The notes under the pieces were generated by a model. It worked only from the letters and a program-made list of their open reading frames with translations. It was not told where the DNA came from and did not search any database. Positions 34,738 through 42,813 of a DNA stretch of 64,000 nt are shown here, one piece after another; within the stretch, counting starts at the first letter, position 1; the number at the start of each line of letters is the position of its first letter. The translations under genes and the position numbers were made by a program. The stretch spans positions 124,001 through 188,000 of the forward strand of contig CAWATW010000001.1 of assembly GCA_963785075.1 (NCBI GenBank), in the 5' to 3' direction. Source of the stretch: JAOUGY01 sp963785075 (GTDB lineage Bacteria > Actinomycetota > Acidimicrobiia > Spongiisociales > ZC4RG35).

Positions 34738-34769
34738 CATGCGCCCGGCGTACACTCGCCGGGCGCATG
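34738..34769 (+). promoter_or_regulatory. 13-bp hairpin enclosing the dnaG start codon
   Basis: CATGCGCCCGGCG and its exact complement flank the 6-nt loop TACACT. The 3' arm ends with the dnaG ATG itself (34767-34769), and the loop is a TANNNT hexamer ending 10 nt before the ATG. The palindrome could be an operator over the -10, or an mRNA structure hiding the start if transcription begins upstream. Confidence 0.6.
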
Positions 34770-36509
34770 GCGTTTTCCGACGAAGACAAGGACAAGGTTC
34801 GACAGGCGACGAACATCGTCGATCTGATCGGTGCCGTGACCACGGTCAAGAAGTCCGGCCGCAACATGATGGCGGTGTGCCCGTTCCACCAGGAAAAGAC
34901 CCCGTCGATGTCGGTCGACGTGGCCCGGGGCCTGTATTACTGCCATGGTTGCCATGCCAGGGGAGACGTGTTCACGTTCGTCCAGGAGACCCAAGGTCTG
35001 ACCTTTCCCGAGGCCCTCGAATGGCTGGCTTCGAGGGCCGGGATCACCATGGAAGAGGATCCGGCGGCCAAGCGGATGCGAGGGCAGCGGCAGCGGCTCG
35101 TTGAGGCGGTGGCCGATGCCGTCGATTTCTACCACCGGACGCTCATGCGGTCCGAGGAGGCAGGCGTCGCGCGGGCGTACCTCCGGAGCCGCGGCTACGA
35201 CTCGGACACGGTGGTCGACTTCAAACTGGGGTACGCACCGGCTCGCGGCGATGCCCTCGTCCGGGAGTTGAAGTCCCGCAACGTCGGCGACAAGGCGATG
35301 CTCGACGCCGGCCTCGCCCGTCGCGGCCGCAACGGTCTCTACGACTACTTCCGTGAGAGGGTGTTGTTTCCCACCTATGACGTGCGAGGTGACCCGGTTG
35401 GCTTCGGTGGTCGTCTCCTGGGAGACGGCCAGCCCAAGTACCTGAACACCCCCGAGACCCCGATCTACAAGAAGTCACACCTCCTCTATGGGCTGGATCG
35501 GGCTCGCCGAGACATCCAGAAGGCCGGGTACGCCGTCGTGGTCGAGGGATACACCGACGTGATCGGACTTCATCGGGCGGGAATTCCGGTGGCCGTGGCA
35601 ACCAATGGCACCGCGCTCGGTGACGACCATTTCGAGCTGCTGCGGCGGTTCTGTGACCGGATCGTGCTGGCTTTCGACGCCGACGCCGCCGGTGGGCGGG
35701 CTGCCCTGCGTGGCGACGATCTGGCGGTTCCGGTGAATCTCGAGCTCGACCTGCGGGTGGCGGCGATGCCTGCCGGAGTCGATCCGGCGGAGATGGTGCA
35801 GTCGGGTCGGGTCGAAGAGTTCGAACGTTCGGTCGAGCGGTCGCTTCCGCTGCTGCAGTTCTGGCTCGAGAAGGAACTGGAGCATTTCGACGTGCGGGAG
35901 CCCGAAAGCAGGGCACGGGCACTGAAGACGGTCGGAGCCAGACTTGCCCGGGTCGACGACGATCTCGCCCGGGGCGAGTACGCCCGATTCGTGGCCGATC
36001 GCCTCCGGGTGGACTTCGCCACCGTGGAACAGGCGATCGGCCGCCGATCGGGAAGGCGAGGGGCGACGTACCGTCCAGGAATGCAGTCGTCGGGTCAGCG
36101 AACGTCACGTGTGCGCGCCGAGCACGAGCTGCTCCGCACGTTGTTGGGTGACAGCGGGTTCATCGGACAGGTCGACGCCGGCATGTTCTCGGACCCGAGC
36201 ACGGCATCGGCTTTCGCTGTTCTCGCAGCCGCGGCCGAAGGCAGGCCGCCCGGTACTCCCGTGCCGCTGCCGACCGACGAGACCCCGGAGAGCGAGCTGC
36301 TGACCCGCCTCGCCATGAGCTCTGCGCCACTCTCCCCGCTGGGAGACGTGGTGCTGGCGGTGAAACGGTCGTCGCTCGATGAGCGCATCGATGCACTCGA
36401 ACGGGAACTCGGTACTCTCGATGCGGCCGAGCAAACCTCTTCACCGGTGCTGGCAGAGTTGTTACGTTTGCAGACAGAGCGGCGGCGTCTGGAAGGCGGT
36501 CCTGAGTGA
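34767..36509 (+). CDS. dnaG: DNA primase
   Basis: DnaG (580 residues) makes RNA primers at the replication fork. The N-terminal zinc finger is visible ('CPFHQEKTPSMSV' and 'YYCHGCHARGD'), then the RNA polymerase domain with TOPRIM motifs 'VVVEGYTDVIGLH' and 'LAFDADAAGGRA'. The helicase-binding C-terminal region (about 440-580) is divergent, as is common. The start codon lies in the 3' arm of a perfect 13-bp hairpin. The gene overlaps the following sigma gene by 4 nt (GTGA), reproducing the dnaG-rpoD part of the macromolecular synthesis operon. Confidence 0.97.
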   Translation: MAFSDEDKDKVRQATNIVDLIGAVTTVKKSGRNMMAVCPFHQEKTPSMSVDVARGLYYCHGCHARGDVFTFVQETQGLTFPEALEWLASRAGITMEEDPAAKRMRGQRQRLVEAVADAVDFYHRTLMRSEEAGVARAYLRSRGYDSDTVVDFKLGYAPARGDALVRELKSRNVGDKAMLDAGLARRGRNGLYDYFRERVLFPTYDVRGDPVGFGGRLLGDGQPKYLNTPETPIYKKSHLLYGLDRARRDIQKAGYAVVVEGYTDVIGLHRAGIPVAVATNGTALGDDHFELLRRFCDRIVLAFDADAAGGRAALRGDDLAVPVNLELDLRVAAMPAGVDPAEMVQSGRVEEFERSVERSLPLLQFWLEKELEHFDVREPESRARALKTVGARLARVDDDLARGEYARFVADRLRVDFATVEQAIGRRSGRRGATYRPGMQSSGQRTSRVRAEHELLRTLLGDSGFIGQVDAGMFSDPSTASAFAVLAAAAEGRPPGTPVPLPTDETPESELLTRLAMSSAPLSPLGDVVLAVKRSSLDERIDALERELGTLDAAEQTSSPVLAELLRLQTERRRLEGGPE

Positions 36510-37627
36510 GCATCGACACGGTGATCTCCCAGCTGACGAAGCGGGGAGTTCAACGCGGTTTCCTCACGGTGCACGAGGTCCAGGTCGACCTGGTCGAAGC
36601 TGAGGCATCGCCGGAGGAGTTCGAGCGGGTCGTCGAGTTGCTTCGGGGCAAGGGCATCCGGATCGAGGAGGAGCTCGAAGGATTCGACGAGAACATCCTC
36701 GACGACGAGACGGTTTCGGTCTCGGACCCGGTGAAGATGTGGCTCCAGGAGATCGGACGCTACCGGCTGCTCACGTCCCAGCAGGAGGTCGAGCTGGCGA
36801 TGGCGATCGAGGCCGGAAAGCGAGCCCAGGAGCGCCTCGACAAGGAAGAGGAGTTCACCCTCGAGACCAAGACGCTGTTGGGTCGTCAGGTGCGCCAGGG
36901 CAACACGGCGCACAAGCGATTGGTCGAAGCCAACCTTCGGTTGGTGGTGTCCATCGCCCGCAACTACGTGGGGCGAGGGCTTCCGCTTCTCGACCTGATC
37001 CAGGAGGGCAACCTCGGCCTGATGCGTGCGGTCGACCGGTTCGACTACCGGCGGGGCTTCAAGTTCTCGACGTACGCTTCGTGGTGGATTCGCCAGGCCA
37101 TAACCCGTTCGATCGCCGATCAGGCGCGGACCATCCGGGTGCCGATCCATGTGGTCGACATGATCAACAAGCTGACCCGCGTACAACGCGATCTCGCCCA
37201 GGATCTGGGACGTGAGCCCACCATCGAAGAGATCGCCCGCGACCTCGATGTCGACGCCGACCGTGTCGAGGAGCTTCAGGGCATCGCTGTCAACCCGGTG
37301 TCTCTCGAGACCCCGGTGGGGGAGGAGGACGACTCGACGCTCGGTGACTTCGTCGAAGACGAATCGGCCGAGGTCCCGGTGGAGGCCGCCACCTTTCGGT
37401 TGCTGCAGGAGTATCTCCAGCTGGCTCTCGAGAACCTCAACGACCGGGAGCGGCAGGTGCTCATCATGCGCTTTGGACTTGCAGACGGTCGGGTGCGAAC
37501 GCTGGAGGAGGTCGGCGAACAGTTCAACGTCACCAGGGAGCGAATCCGCCAGCTCGAGACCAAGGCTCTCGCCAAACTCCGCCATCCGAACAACTCCCGC
37601 AAGCTGGAAGACTTCCTTCGGGAGTGA
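36506..37627 (+). CDS. sigA: primary RNA polymerase sigma factor
   Basis: This 373-residue group 1 sigma factor carries a short region 1.1, region 1.2 ('VKMWLQEIGRYRLLT'), region 2 ('RLVVSIARNYVGRGLPLLDLIQEGNLGLMRAV', 'FKFSTYASWWIRQAITR'), region 3 and region 4 ('TLEEVGEQFNVTRERIRQLETKALAKLRHP'). The region 2.4 and 4.2 residues that contact TATAAT and TTGACA are standard. The GTG overlaps the dnaG stop. It should initiate the housekeeping promoters seen in this window. Confidence 0.96.
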   Translation: MSIDTVISQLTKRGVQRGFLTVHEVQVDLVEAEASPEEFERVVELLRGKGIRIEEELEGFDENILDDETVSVSDPVKMWLQEIGRYRLLTSQQEVELAMAIEAGKRAQERLDKEEEFTLETKTLLGRQVRQGNTAHKRLVEANLRLVVSIARNYVGRGLPLLDLIQEGNLGLMRAVDRFDYRRGFKFSTYASWWIRQAITRSIADQARTIRVPIHVVDMINKLTRVQRDLAQDLGREPTIEEIARDLDVDADRVEELQGIAVNPVSLETPVGEEDDSTLGDFVEDESAEVPVEAATFRLLQEYLQLALENLNDRERQVLIMRFGLADGRVRTLEEVGEQFNVTRERIRQLETKALAKLRHPNNSRKLEDFLRE

Positions 37628-37630
37628 GCG

Positions 37631-37646
37631 ATACCACATATGGTAT
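37631..37646. promoter_or_regulatory. palindromic operator over the antitoxin start
   Basis: ATACCA-CATA-TGGTAT is an inverted repeat with perfect 6-bp arms whose last bases are part of the antitoxin ATG (37645-37647). Its location suits autorepression by a ribbon-helix-helix antitoxin. Confidence 0.55.
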
Positions 37647-37854
37647 GTCGATAAAGAACACCATCTACCTTCCAGATGACTTGAAGAGGGACCTGGAGAG
37701 GGAGGCGAGCGCGCCGTGGCACCTCCGGAGCCGATGTGATCCGGACCGCCATCGCCGATGCGTGCGCCATCCGAAGCCGCAGGCCGGCATCATCGATGGA
37801 GAGCCGTTCGCCGAGTGCGCTGAGGAGTTGCTGGGCGGTTTCGGTGAACGGTGA
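37645..37854 (+). pseudogene. vapB: VapB-type ribbon-helix-helix antitoxin with two compensating frameshifts
   Basis: The start 'MSIKNTIYLPDDLKRDLEREA' is a clean ribbon-helix-helix antitoxin N-terminus, and the end 'AGIIDGEPFAECAEELLGGF' is a clean toxin-neutralising tail, but the middle is out of frame. Reading one base over, the centre becomes 'RRGTSGADVIRTAIADACA', exactly what the family has there. So one extra base near 37707 and one missing base near 37780 bracket about 26 wrong codons, leaving the frame open. It may be mildly degraded, or the sequence may carry two indels. It overlaps the toxin gene by 4 nt. Confidence 0.75.
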
Positions 37855-38261
37855 TCGTCGCCGACACCAGCGGGTTGCTCGCGTCTTTCAATCGGAGCGA
37901 GCCCTCGCATGACGCCGTGCGACGGCTGGCGGAAGATGAAGCCGACCCACTGATTGTCTCCTCCTTCGTCGTTGCAGAGCTCGATCACCTCGGGGCGAGA
38001 CGATTGGGTGTCGACGCCGAGTTGGCGGTTGGTCGGGAGCTCGCAGGCGGAGCATATGTGCTGGCAGGGCTCGACGGATCACACCTGATGCAGGCGATCG
38101 ACGTCGTGGAGCGCTATCGAGATCAGGACATCGGTCTCGCGGACGCGTCGATCGTGACCCTCGCAGACCGCTACGCCACGAAGTCGATTCTCACGCTTGA
38201 CCTTCGGCACTTCTCGGTACTGCGCCCACTCGACGATGGTCGCTTCCGGATCGTCCCGTGA
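37851..38261 (+). CDS. vapC: PIN-domain ribonuclease toxin (VapC)
   Basis: This 136-residue PIN domain carries the acidic metal-binding residues of active VapC toxins: D5 ('VADTSG'), E43 ('VAELDHLG'), D98 ('LADASI') and D117 ('LTLDLRHF'). VapC enzymes cut tRNA or rRNA when their antitoxin is lost. The GTG start overlaps the antitoxin stop. The toxin is intact while its antitoxin frame is disturbed, a combination a living cell should not tolerate unless the antitoxin still works or the indels are artefacts. Confidence 0.88.
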   Translation: MIVADTSGLLASFNRSEPSHDAVRRLAEDEADPLIVSSFVVAELDHLGARRLGVDAELAVGRELAGGAYVLAGLDGSHLMQAIDVVERYRDQDIGLADASIVTLADRYATKSILTLDLRHFSVLRPLDDGRFRIVP

Positions 38262-38509
38262 CTACCGGTCGGAGGAGGCTTCGGCCGCCTTGCGCATTTC
38301 GCGGGCACCGGCCGAGAGGCCACCCGCCACACCGGACCTGAACAAGTCGGTCACCCCGCCGGCCTGGTCGAGGATCTGGGCGACGGCGGGGTGTTGTGCC
38401 GTCCTGGCGGACACGCGTTTGATCTGCTCGTATCGCTCCCGTCCTGCACACGCTCCCAGCACGTATCCGGCCGCTGCATTCCCACGATCAGTCCTGCTCG
38501 AAACCTCAT
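38262..38509 (-). pseudogene. YtxH-like small protein gene, frameshifted
   Basis: The start 'MRFRAGLIVG' is in one frame and the rest, 'AAGYVLGACAGRERYEQIKR' to 'SGVAGGLSAGAREMRKAAE', is in another. Joining them across one missing base near 38478 rebuilds an 83-residue protein of the type often annotated YtxH-like in actinobacteria: an N-terminal membrane helix with a Gly zipper and a charged amphipathic tail. It converges directly with vapC. A single-base sequencing error would equally explain it. Confidence 0.65.
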
Positions 38510-38614
38510 GGTGTGCATTTTGGCATCCTCGAAGGCGCAACAGACTCGCTCAAGTCGATTCGAAGTTCGGCCGACGGGTATTACCATGCCGGCTGCGTGG
38601 TCTCCCACGCGCCT

Positions 38615-38687
38615 TCCGGGGTAGCTCAATTGGCAGAGCGGCGGACTGTTAATCCGTAGGTTGTGAGTTCAAGTCTCACCCCCGGAG
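38615..38687 (+). tRNA. tRNA-Asn (GTT)
   Basis: A full cloverleaf is visible: acceptor TCCGGGG/CCCCGGA, D stem GCTC/GAGC, anticodon stem GCGGA/TCCGT around CTGTTAA (anticodon GTT), and T stem GTGAG/CTCAC around TTCAAGT. The discriminator base is G and CCA is not encoded. It is flanked on both sides by broken genes, and tRNA genes are common integration sites. Confidence 0.96.
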
Positions 38688-38793
38688 CCCTCGAAGTCCC
38701 TTGTCTCGCAGGAGATTTGGCGTATTCGGTTCGCCGCTGCGGACCATTCCACCTGGCGACGAGCCGCGGTGATGGCTGGCACTTGTCGATTCC

Positions 38794-39386
38794 TCAGTTC
38801 GAGCGCTTCGCTGTGCCACTCTCGTCGGGTCGATCTGCGTACTCGTCGAAGGCGGCGACCACCTCGGCCGACGTCCGACGGGCGCCGGTCTGTAGATATT
38901 CCATCGCCCGCAACGCCGCCTCGTAGGCTTCGAGGCTCGAACCGGCGACGCAGTCCTCGACGACCCGACAGAAATCGTCGCGTTGGTGGCCGTCGACGAA
39001 GGTGTAGTGGACGCACACGTCGATGTGGCCGCCGATCAGAATCAATGTGTTGGCACACCCAGGCCCTTCAGGAGGATCTCGAACTCGGTGCCGAAGAAGC
39101 ACGAGTAACGACGCTTCTTGATGGAGTAGTCGTCGGGTCGCATCCCGAGGTTGGCAGCGACTTCGGTACCTGGGTGACCTTCGAGAAGATGGACGTCCCC
39201 GGCTCCGTCCAGCTCACGGCCGAAATCGACCAGGTCGCGGCGATGCGCCTCCTGGAAGAACACGACGGGCACACGGCATTCGCGGGCCTTGCTGATCAGG
39301 GCTGGAGCGCGATCCATGTTGTCCTGGTAGCCGGGCATGGAGGGCAGCGCGCCCACCGCCTCGAGGTCGACACCAAGACCTCGCAT
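38794..39386 (-). pseudogene. isochorismatase-type cysteine hydrolase, 5'-truncated and frameshifted
   Basis: Two frames together encode most of an isochorismatase-family hydrolase: 'VPVVFFQEAHR' to 'KKRRYSCFFGTEFEILLKGLGV', then after a missing base near 39054 'NTLILIGGHIDVCVHYTFVD' to 'ALRAMEYLQTG'. The Lys and nucleophilic Cys ('DVCVHYT') survive, but the N-terminal strand with the catalytic Asp is gone. The sequence is joined at about 39382-39386 to a LuxR fragment on the other strand. It should not be functional. Confidence 0.75.
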
Positions 39387-39605
39387 CGCCTCGACCTGCT
39401 GAGCGATAGGGAACGTGAGGTGCTGGTCGAGATCGCCCACGGGCACAGCAATGACGAGATCTCCGAGCGCCTCTACATCGCGGCGGCAACGGTGAAGTCC
39501 CAGATCAATCGCCTGTTCACCAAACGCGGAGTCCGAGACCGCGCCCAAGCAGTGTCCTTCGCCTACGAGAGCGGGCTGATCACGCCCGGCGACGTCGAGA
39601 CATAG
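39382..39605 (+). pseudogene. C-terminal fragment of a LuxR/NarL-type regulator
   Basis: The plus strand encodes only the helix-turn-helix domain of a LuxR-family protein: 'LLSDREREVLVEIAHGHSNDEISERL' then 'ATVKSQINRLFTKRGVRDRAQAV', ending at a TAG. The receiver or sensor part is missing, because the DNA upstream is the truncated hydrolase gene in the opposite direction. The domain sequence itself is undamaged. Confidence 0.75.
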
Positions 39606-39660
39606 CGCCCGGCTCGGCAGTCGATTCGATCACGCCGTCAGGTCGATTGGCCCACGCGAG

Positions 39661-41454
39661 TCATCCCCAGACGTCACCGCTCCATCCACTGCCCGACCAG
39701 GCCGTGCCAGACCAGGTGGTCCCCGACCAGGAGACACCGTTCCAGGATCGATTCGACCAGCTGACACCTGACCAGCTGACGCCCGACCAGCTGACGCCTG
39801 ACCAGCTGACACCCGACCAGCTGACACCCGACCAGGCCGTGCCATTCCATTGGCCACCGGACCAGGTGGTACCGAGAGCGGCTGCGTTCGACCAGCTGAC
39901 GCCATCCCAGGGATTACCGAAGATGTCCCGCTCCCCACCGAGCACGACACCTTGGTGTTCGAGTCGATCCGATCCGCGGCTGGCATCCAGTGAACCCGTA
40001 CCCAGTGCGGGCGCCGAGATCTGAGTGGTCGTCGCCGGTGCCGGCGTGGCAAGGGCACCCTTCACGTCGAGCGCCGGAGCGGAGCATGGGCCTCGAGCTT
40101 GCTTGACCGTGGTCCCTGTGTTCACCAGCAGCGCTTTGACCTCGTCGGGAGTGAGATCGGGCCGGGCGGAGAGCAGCAGGGCCGACGCGCCCGACACGAC
40201 AGCTGCCGATTGTGACGTTCCGCTCCCCAGGAAGAGGCGACCGACCACGGTCGCCTCGGGGTTCTCGTCATCAGCGGATGATCCGGGCGTGCGGAGGCTG
40301 AGGACCGAGCGACCGCGTGCGAGGATGTCGACGTCGCGGGCAGCGGTGCCGCAGTTGGAGAAGTCGCTGACCGCAGACGGCTTGGCTGCGTTCGGCTTGT
40401 TTCCCTCGTGTGAACCGACAGCGATCACGAAGGGGTCGATCGCCGGGTTGCGGAGTGCTTGGCCATTGCCGTCGTTGCCGGCAGCCACAACCACCACGAT
40501 CCCCGCCTTCCAGGCCTGCTCCACCGCGTACGCCAGCGGGTCGAATACATAGGACTGGGTCGAATCGGTCCCGAACGAGAGGTTGATCACGCGAATGTTG
40601 AGGCCATCGTCGGTGCGATGCTGAACGACCCAGTCGATCGCCGCGATCACCTGTGAGACGTCCGTGGCGCCGTCGTGGCCGGCAACCTTGAGGCTGACGA
40701 TCCGGCTGTCGGGTGCCATACCGACGAAGTGGTCGGTCATTGCTCCTGCGTACGGCTGTGAGGCGTCGTTGTCCCGGCCGGCGATGATCCCCGCCATGTG
40801 CGTTCCATGGCCGGAGGTGTCGAGGTGACGGAACTGGTCGCTCTGCGACTCGAAGGACAAGTCGGGTCCGAACACGATCTGCCCGGGCGAGGAGAGGCCG
40901 GGCACCGGCGTCACCCCGGAGTCGATGAGGGCGACGTCCACGCCTTGGCCCGTGACACCGGTGCTCCACGCGTCCTTCGCTCCAGTGGTCTCGGCTATGC
41001 GGTACAACGACCCGCCGTAGTCCTTCGGTGCGAACCCGGCGAGGTCGGAAGCGCCATCGCCCCATTCGTCGAAGGTGAGCTTCACCTCGGCATTCGGGGT
41101 CACCGATGCCACCGCCGGGCTCGAACCCAAGACGGGAACAGATCCGTCCGGCACCACGGCAGAGAACCCACCGATGACGGCGAGATCCTCGACAACTGTC
41201 CCACCGAGATGGGCGACGAGGAGTTCCGCAGCGTCCGTCGCCGGGTCGCTTTCTCTCACGATGACCGAGGTCGTAGCTGCCGATACCGGAAGATCGGACA
41301 CCGGGAGGGCGCCGAGCGCCAGCGCGATGACAGCGATGAGCCCGATGAGCTTCGAGCGGGGTTTCGGGGTGTGTGACCTGAGGTGCATCCGTGCCTTCTT
41401 GAGTTCATTGATGACATCGACCATCCGTGACTCGCGAGTTGAGGGCCGGACCAT
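39661..41454 (-). CDS. secreted subtilisin-like serine protease with SGVSW-repeat tail
   Basis: This 597-residue S8 peptidase has a signal peptide (about 33-60), an inhibitor-like propeptide (to about 130) and a catalytic domain with D178 ('ALIDSGV'), H216 ('SGHGTHMAG') and S414 ('GSGTSQSAAV'). The oxyanion Asn lies in 'AAGNDGNG'. From about residue 514 to the end the protein is Trp/Ser/Gly-rich, built from five-residue units of the type SGVSW, including five identical copies in a row. Tails of this sort occur on S8 peptidases of related actinobacteria, and surface attachment or polymer binding is inferred. An ATG at 41424 is an alternative start. Confidence 0.9.
   Translation of the reverse strand: MVRPSTRESRMVDVINELKKARMHLRSHTPKPRSKLIGLIAVIALALGALPVSDLPVSAATTSVIVRESDPATDAAELLVAHLGGTVVEDLAVIGGFSAVVPDGSVPVLGSSPAVASVTPNAEVKLTFDEWGDGASDLAGFAPKDYGGSLYRIAETTGAKDAWSTGVTGQGVDVALIDSGVTPVPGLSSPGQIVFGPDLSFESQSDQFRHLDTSGHGTHMAGIIAGRDNDASQPYAGAMTDHFVGMAPDSRIVSLKVAGHDGATDVSQVIAAIDWVVQHRTDDGLNIRVINLSFGTDSTQSYVFDPLAYAVEQAWKAGIVVVVAAGNDGNGQALRNPAIDPFVIAVGSHEGNKPNAAKPSAVSDFSNCGTAARDVDILARGRSVLSLRTPGSSADDENPEATVVGRLFLGSGTSQSAAVVSGASALLLSARPDLTPDEVKALLVNTGTTVKQARGPCSAPALDVKGALATPAPATTTQISAPALGTGSLDASRGSDRLEHQGVVLGGERDIFGNPWDGVSWSNAAALGTTWSGGQWNGTAWSGVSWSGVSWSGVSWSGVSWSGVSWSNRSWNGVSWSGTTWSGTAWSGSGWSGDVWG
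39755..39829 (-). repeat. five tandem 15-bp repeats in the protease tail
   Basis: The unit GACCAGCTGACRCCY (plus strand) repeats five times with only silent changes at two positions, encoding SGVSW on the minus strand. Degenerate copies continue on both sides. Such arrays can change length by slippage without breaking the frame. Confidence 0.9.
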
Positions 41455-41511
41455 GCTCGCGCTTTCGTACTAGTCACTCCGTGGCCATCAACCGAGTGAA
41501 AGCACCCGATC

Positions 41512-41822
41512 ACGCCGTTTTACGACGCCATCCTGGGCACCACGCACGAGACCTCTCCCATGGGCGGCGGCGACTACACCGTGCTGAACGTCGGCGCCCG
41601 GGGCATCGCCGGAGCGATGGCACTTCCCGAGCACGCCGGGGTTCCCACGGCCTGGAGCGCGTATTTCGGCACCGACGACATCGCTGCCACTGTCTCGAAG
41701 GTGAACGAGCTCGGTGGCACGATTCTCAACGAGGTCGACTCGCCGGTCGGTCCATTGGCCGTGATCGCCGACCCCCAGGGGCCGTGTTCCAGGTGATGCA
41801 ACCCACAGAGTGGCCCGATTGA
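41512..41822 (+). pseudogene. VOC-family (glyoxalase-like) protein remnant
   Basis: The frame encodes 'FYDAILGTTHETSP', 'YTVLNVGARGIAGAM', 'SAYFGTDDIAATVSKVNELGG' and 'SPVGPLAVIADPQG', matching the second half of a VOC-fold protein. No start codon fits before it, because a stop lies in frame at 41497. Near 41780 one base is missing, after which the other frame gives the expected end 'AVFQVMQPTEWPD'. It is truncated and frameshifted, so probably dead. Confidence 0.7.
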
Positions 41823-41911
41823 GGAGCCACCAGCTCGGAGACGATCAACGCCCAGTCGAACATTCGAGGCGTAACACCCGGGTGTGTCGGGAGCGTGTTC
41901 GATGTTGGTCG

Positions 41912-42229
41912 CTATTGCCGTGTGGCGTCGATTGCGGCTCGAAGTTGGTCGAGGCTGGGTGACCCGGCGTAGCCGTCCGCGGTCACATACACCCGGCAGG
42001 CCAGTCCGATCGGGGCGTGGGCATCGGCGAACGGGTCGACCCCGTCGATGAGGACCGTCGGAGAGCCGCGAAACCCGACCTCTTCGGCGCTCTCCGGGGT
42101 GTCGATCAGCCGACGGTCGAGCGTCAGGTCGAACCCCGCAGCCAGCAGGCTCTCGATGTGTGCTTCGGTTTCCCTCCAGTTGGGGCAACTGTCGAAGTAC
42201 TGCAAGGTGATGTTGATGGGGTTCCTCAC
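41912..42229 (-). CDS. thioredoxin-fold protein, MerR-linked
   Basis: This 105-residue protein begins 'NPINITLQYFDSCPNW' and contains 'VGFRGSPTVLIDGVDPF' and 'GLACRVY', features of a thioredoxin-like family often encoded beside MerR regulators and sometimes annotated as alkylmercury-lyase-like. It has one cysteine where thioredoxin has CxxC (C in 'DSCPNW') and another in 'GLACRVY'. The GTG at 42229 overlaps the merR stop by 4 nt, so it is the second gene of the regulator's operon. A metal- or thiol-related role is inferred. Confidence 0.7.
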   Translation of the reverse strand: MRNPINITLQYFDSCPNWRETEAHIESLLAAGFDLTLDRRLIDTPESAEEVGFRGSPTVLIDGVDPFADAHAPIGLACRVYVTADGYAGSPSLDQLRAAIDATRQ

Positions 42230-42624
42230 GGGGCTTCTCCGATGACGTGACAGACGCAGTCCTGCGGCCATCGATCGACGGTGGCATCCATGCGTTGCCG
42301 CAGCGAGCGCAGCTCGGAGCGGAGCCGGGTCAGTTCGGCGATTCGGTCGTCAACGGCCTCCGCTTCACGGGCAATGGCGTCACGGACCGACTGGCACGGA
42401 GCCTCGCCTGACGCGCGCAGTCCGACGATCTCCCGGATGTCGTCGAGCGGGAGCTCGAGCGAGCGGAGTCTGCGCACGAACCGCATCAAGTCGACGTCGG
42501 CCTCGTCGTAGTCGCGATACCCCGCGTCGCTGCGGGCCGGTGCGGGCAGCACCCTCGCAGACTCGTAGAACCGGATAGCGGACGGCTCCAGCAGCGCCTG
42601 CTTCGCAGCTTCTCCGATCCGCAT
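42226..42624 (-). CDS. MerR family transcriptional regulator (metal-responsive type)
   Basis: This protein has 132 residues. The winged HTH is clear ('MRIGEAAKQALLEPSAIRFYE', 'GYRDYDEADVDLMRFVRRLRSL'), followed by the dimerisation helix. Cysteines at 77 ('APCQSV'), 123 and 125 ('DCVCHV') are placed like the metal ligands of MerR-type sensors, suggesting a soft metal or arsenical signal. Its own promoter at 42632-42662 has the 19-bp spacer that MerR proteins untwist. The ATG at 42624 lies 7 nt from the -10, so the mRNA is probably leaderless. Confidence 0.9.
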   Translation of the reverse strand: MRIGEAAKQALLEPSAIRFYESARVLPAPARSDAGYRDYDEADVDLMRFVRRLRSLELPLDDIREIVGLRASGEAPCQSVRDAIAREAEAVDDRIAELTRLRSELRSLRQRMDATVDRWPQDCVCHVIGEAP

Positions 42625-42631
42625 GGGCCAG

Positions 42632-42662
42632 ACGATAAACCTTCGAGCGGCTCGAAGGTCAA
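42632..42662 (-). promoter_or_regulatory. MerR-type promoter with 19-bp spacer and dyad operator
   Basis: On the minus strand, TTGACC (-35, 42657-42662) and TATCGT (-10, 42632-42637) are 19 bp apart, and the spacer holds the dyad ACCTTCGAG-CCG-CTCGAAGGT (42639-42659). This is the classic architecture of MerR-activated promoters. Confidence 0.88.
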
Positions 42663-42813
42663 GGGCGACACTGCCGATCCGGCGCAGTCGTCGAGCTGAG
42701 CAGCACGCCCGACGGAGGTCGTTTCCCCGCAAGCTACCGCGTCGCCGCTGGACCGGTCGATTGCTCGTTGGAAACGACGGACTCGTGTTCAATTCGTTGG
42801 CAGCCGGAGCAGT

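Noticed and set aside
39755..39829. Possible CRISPR-like array
   Set aside because: The repeats are contiguous 15-mers without spacers and encode a peptide repeat in the protease tail.
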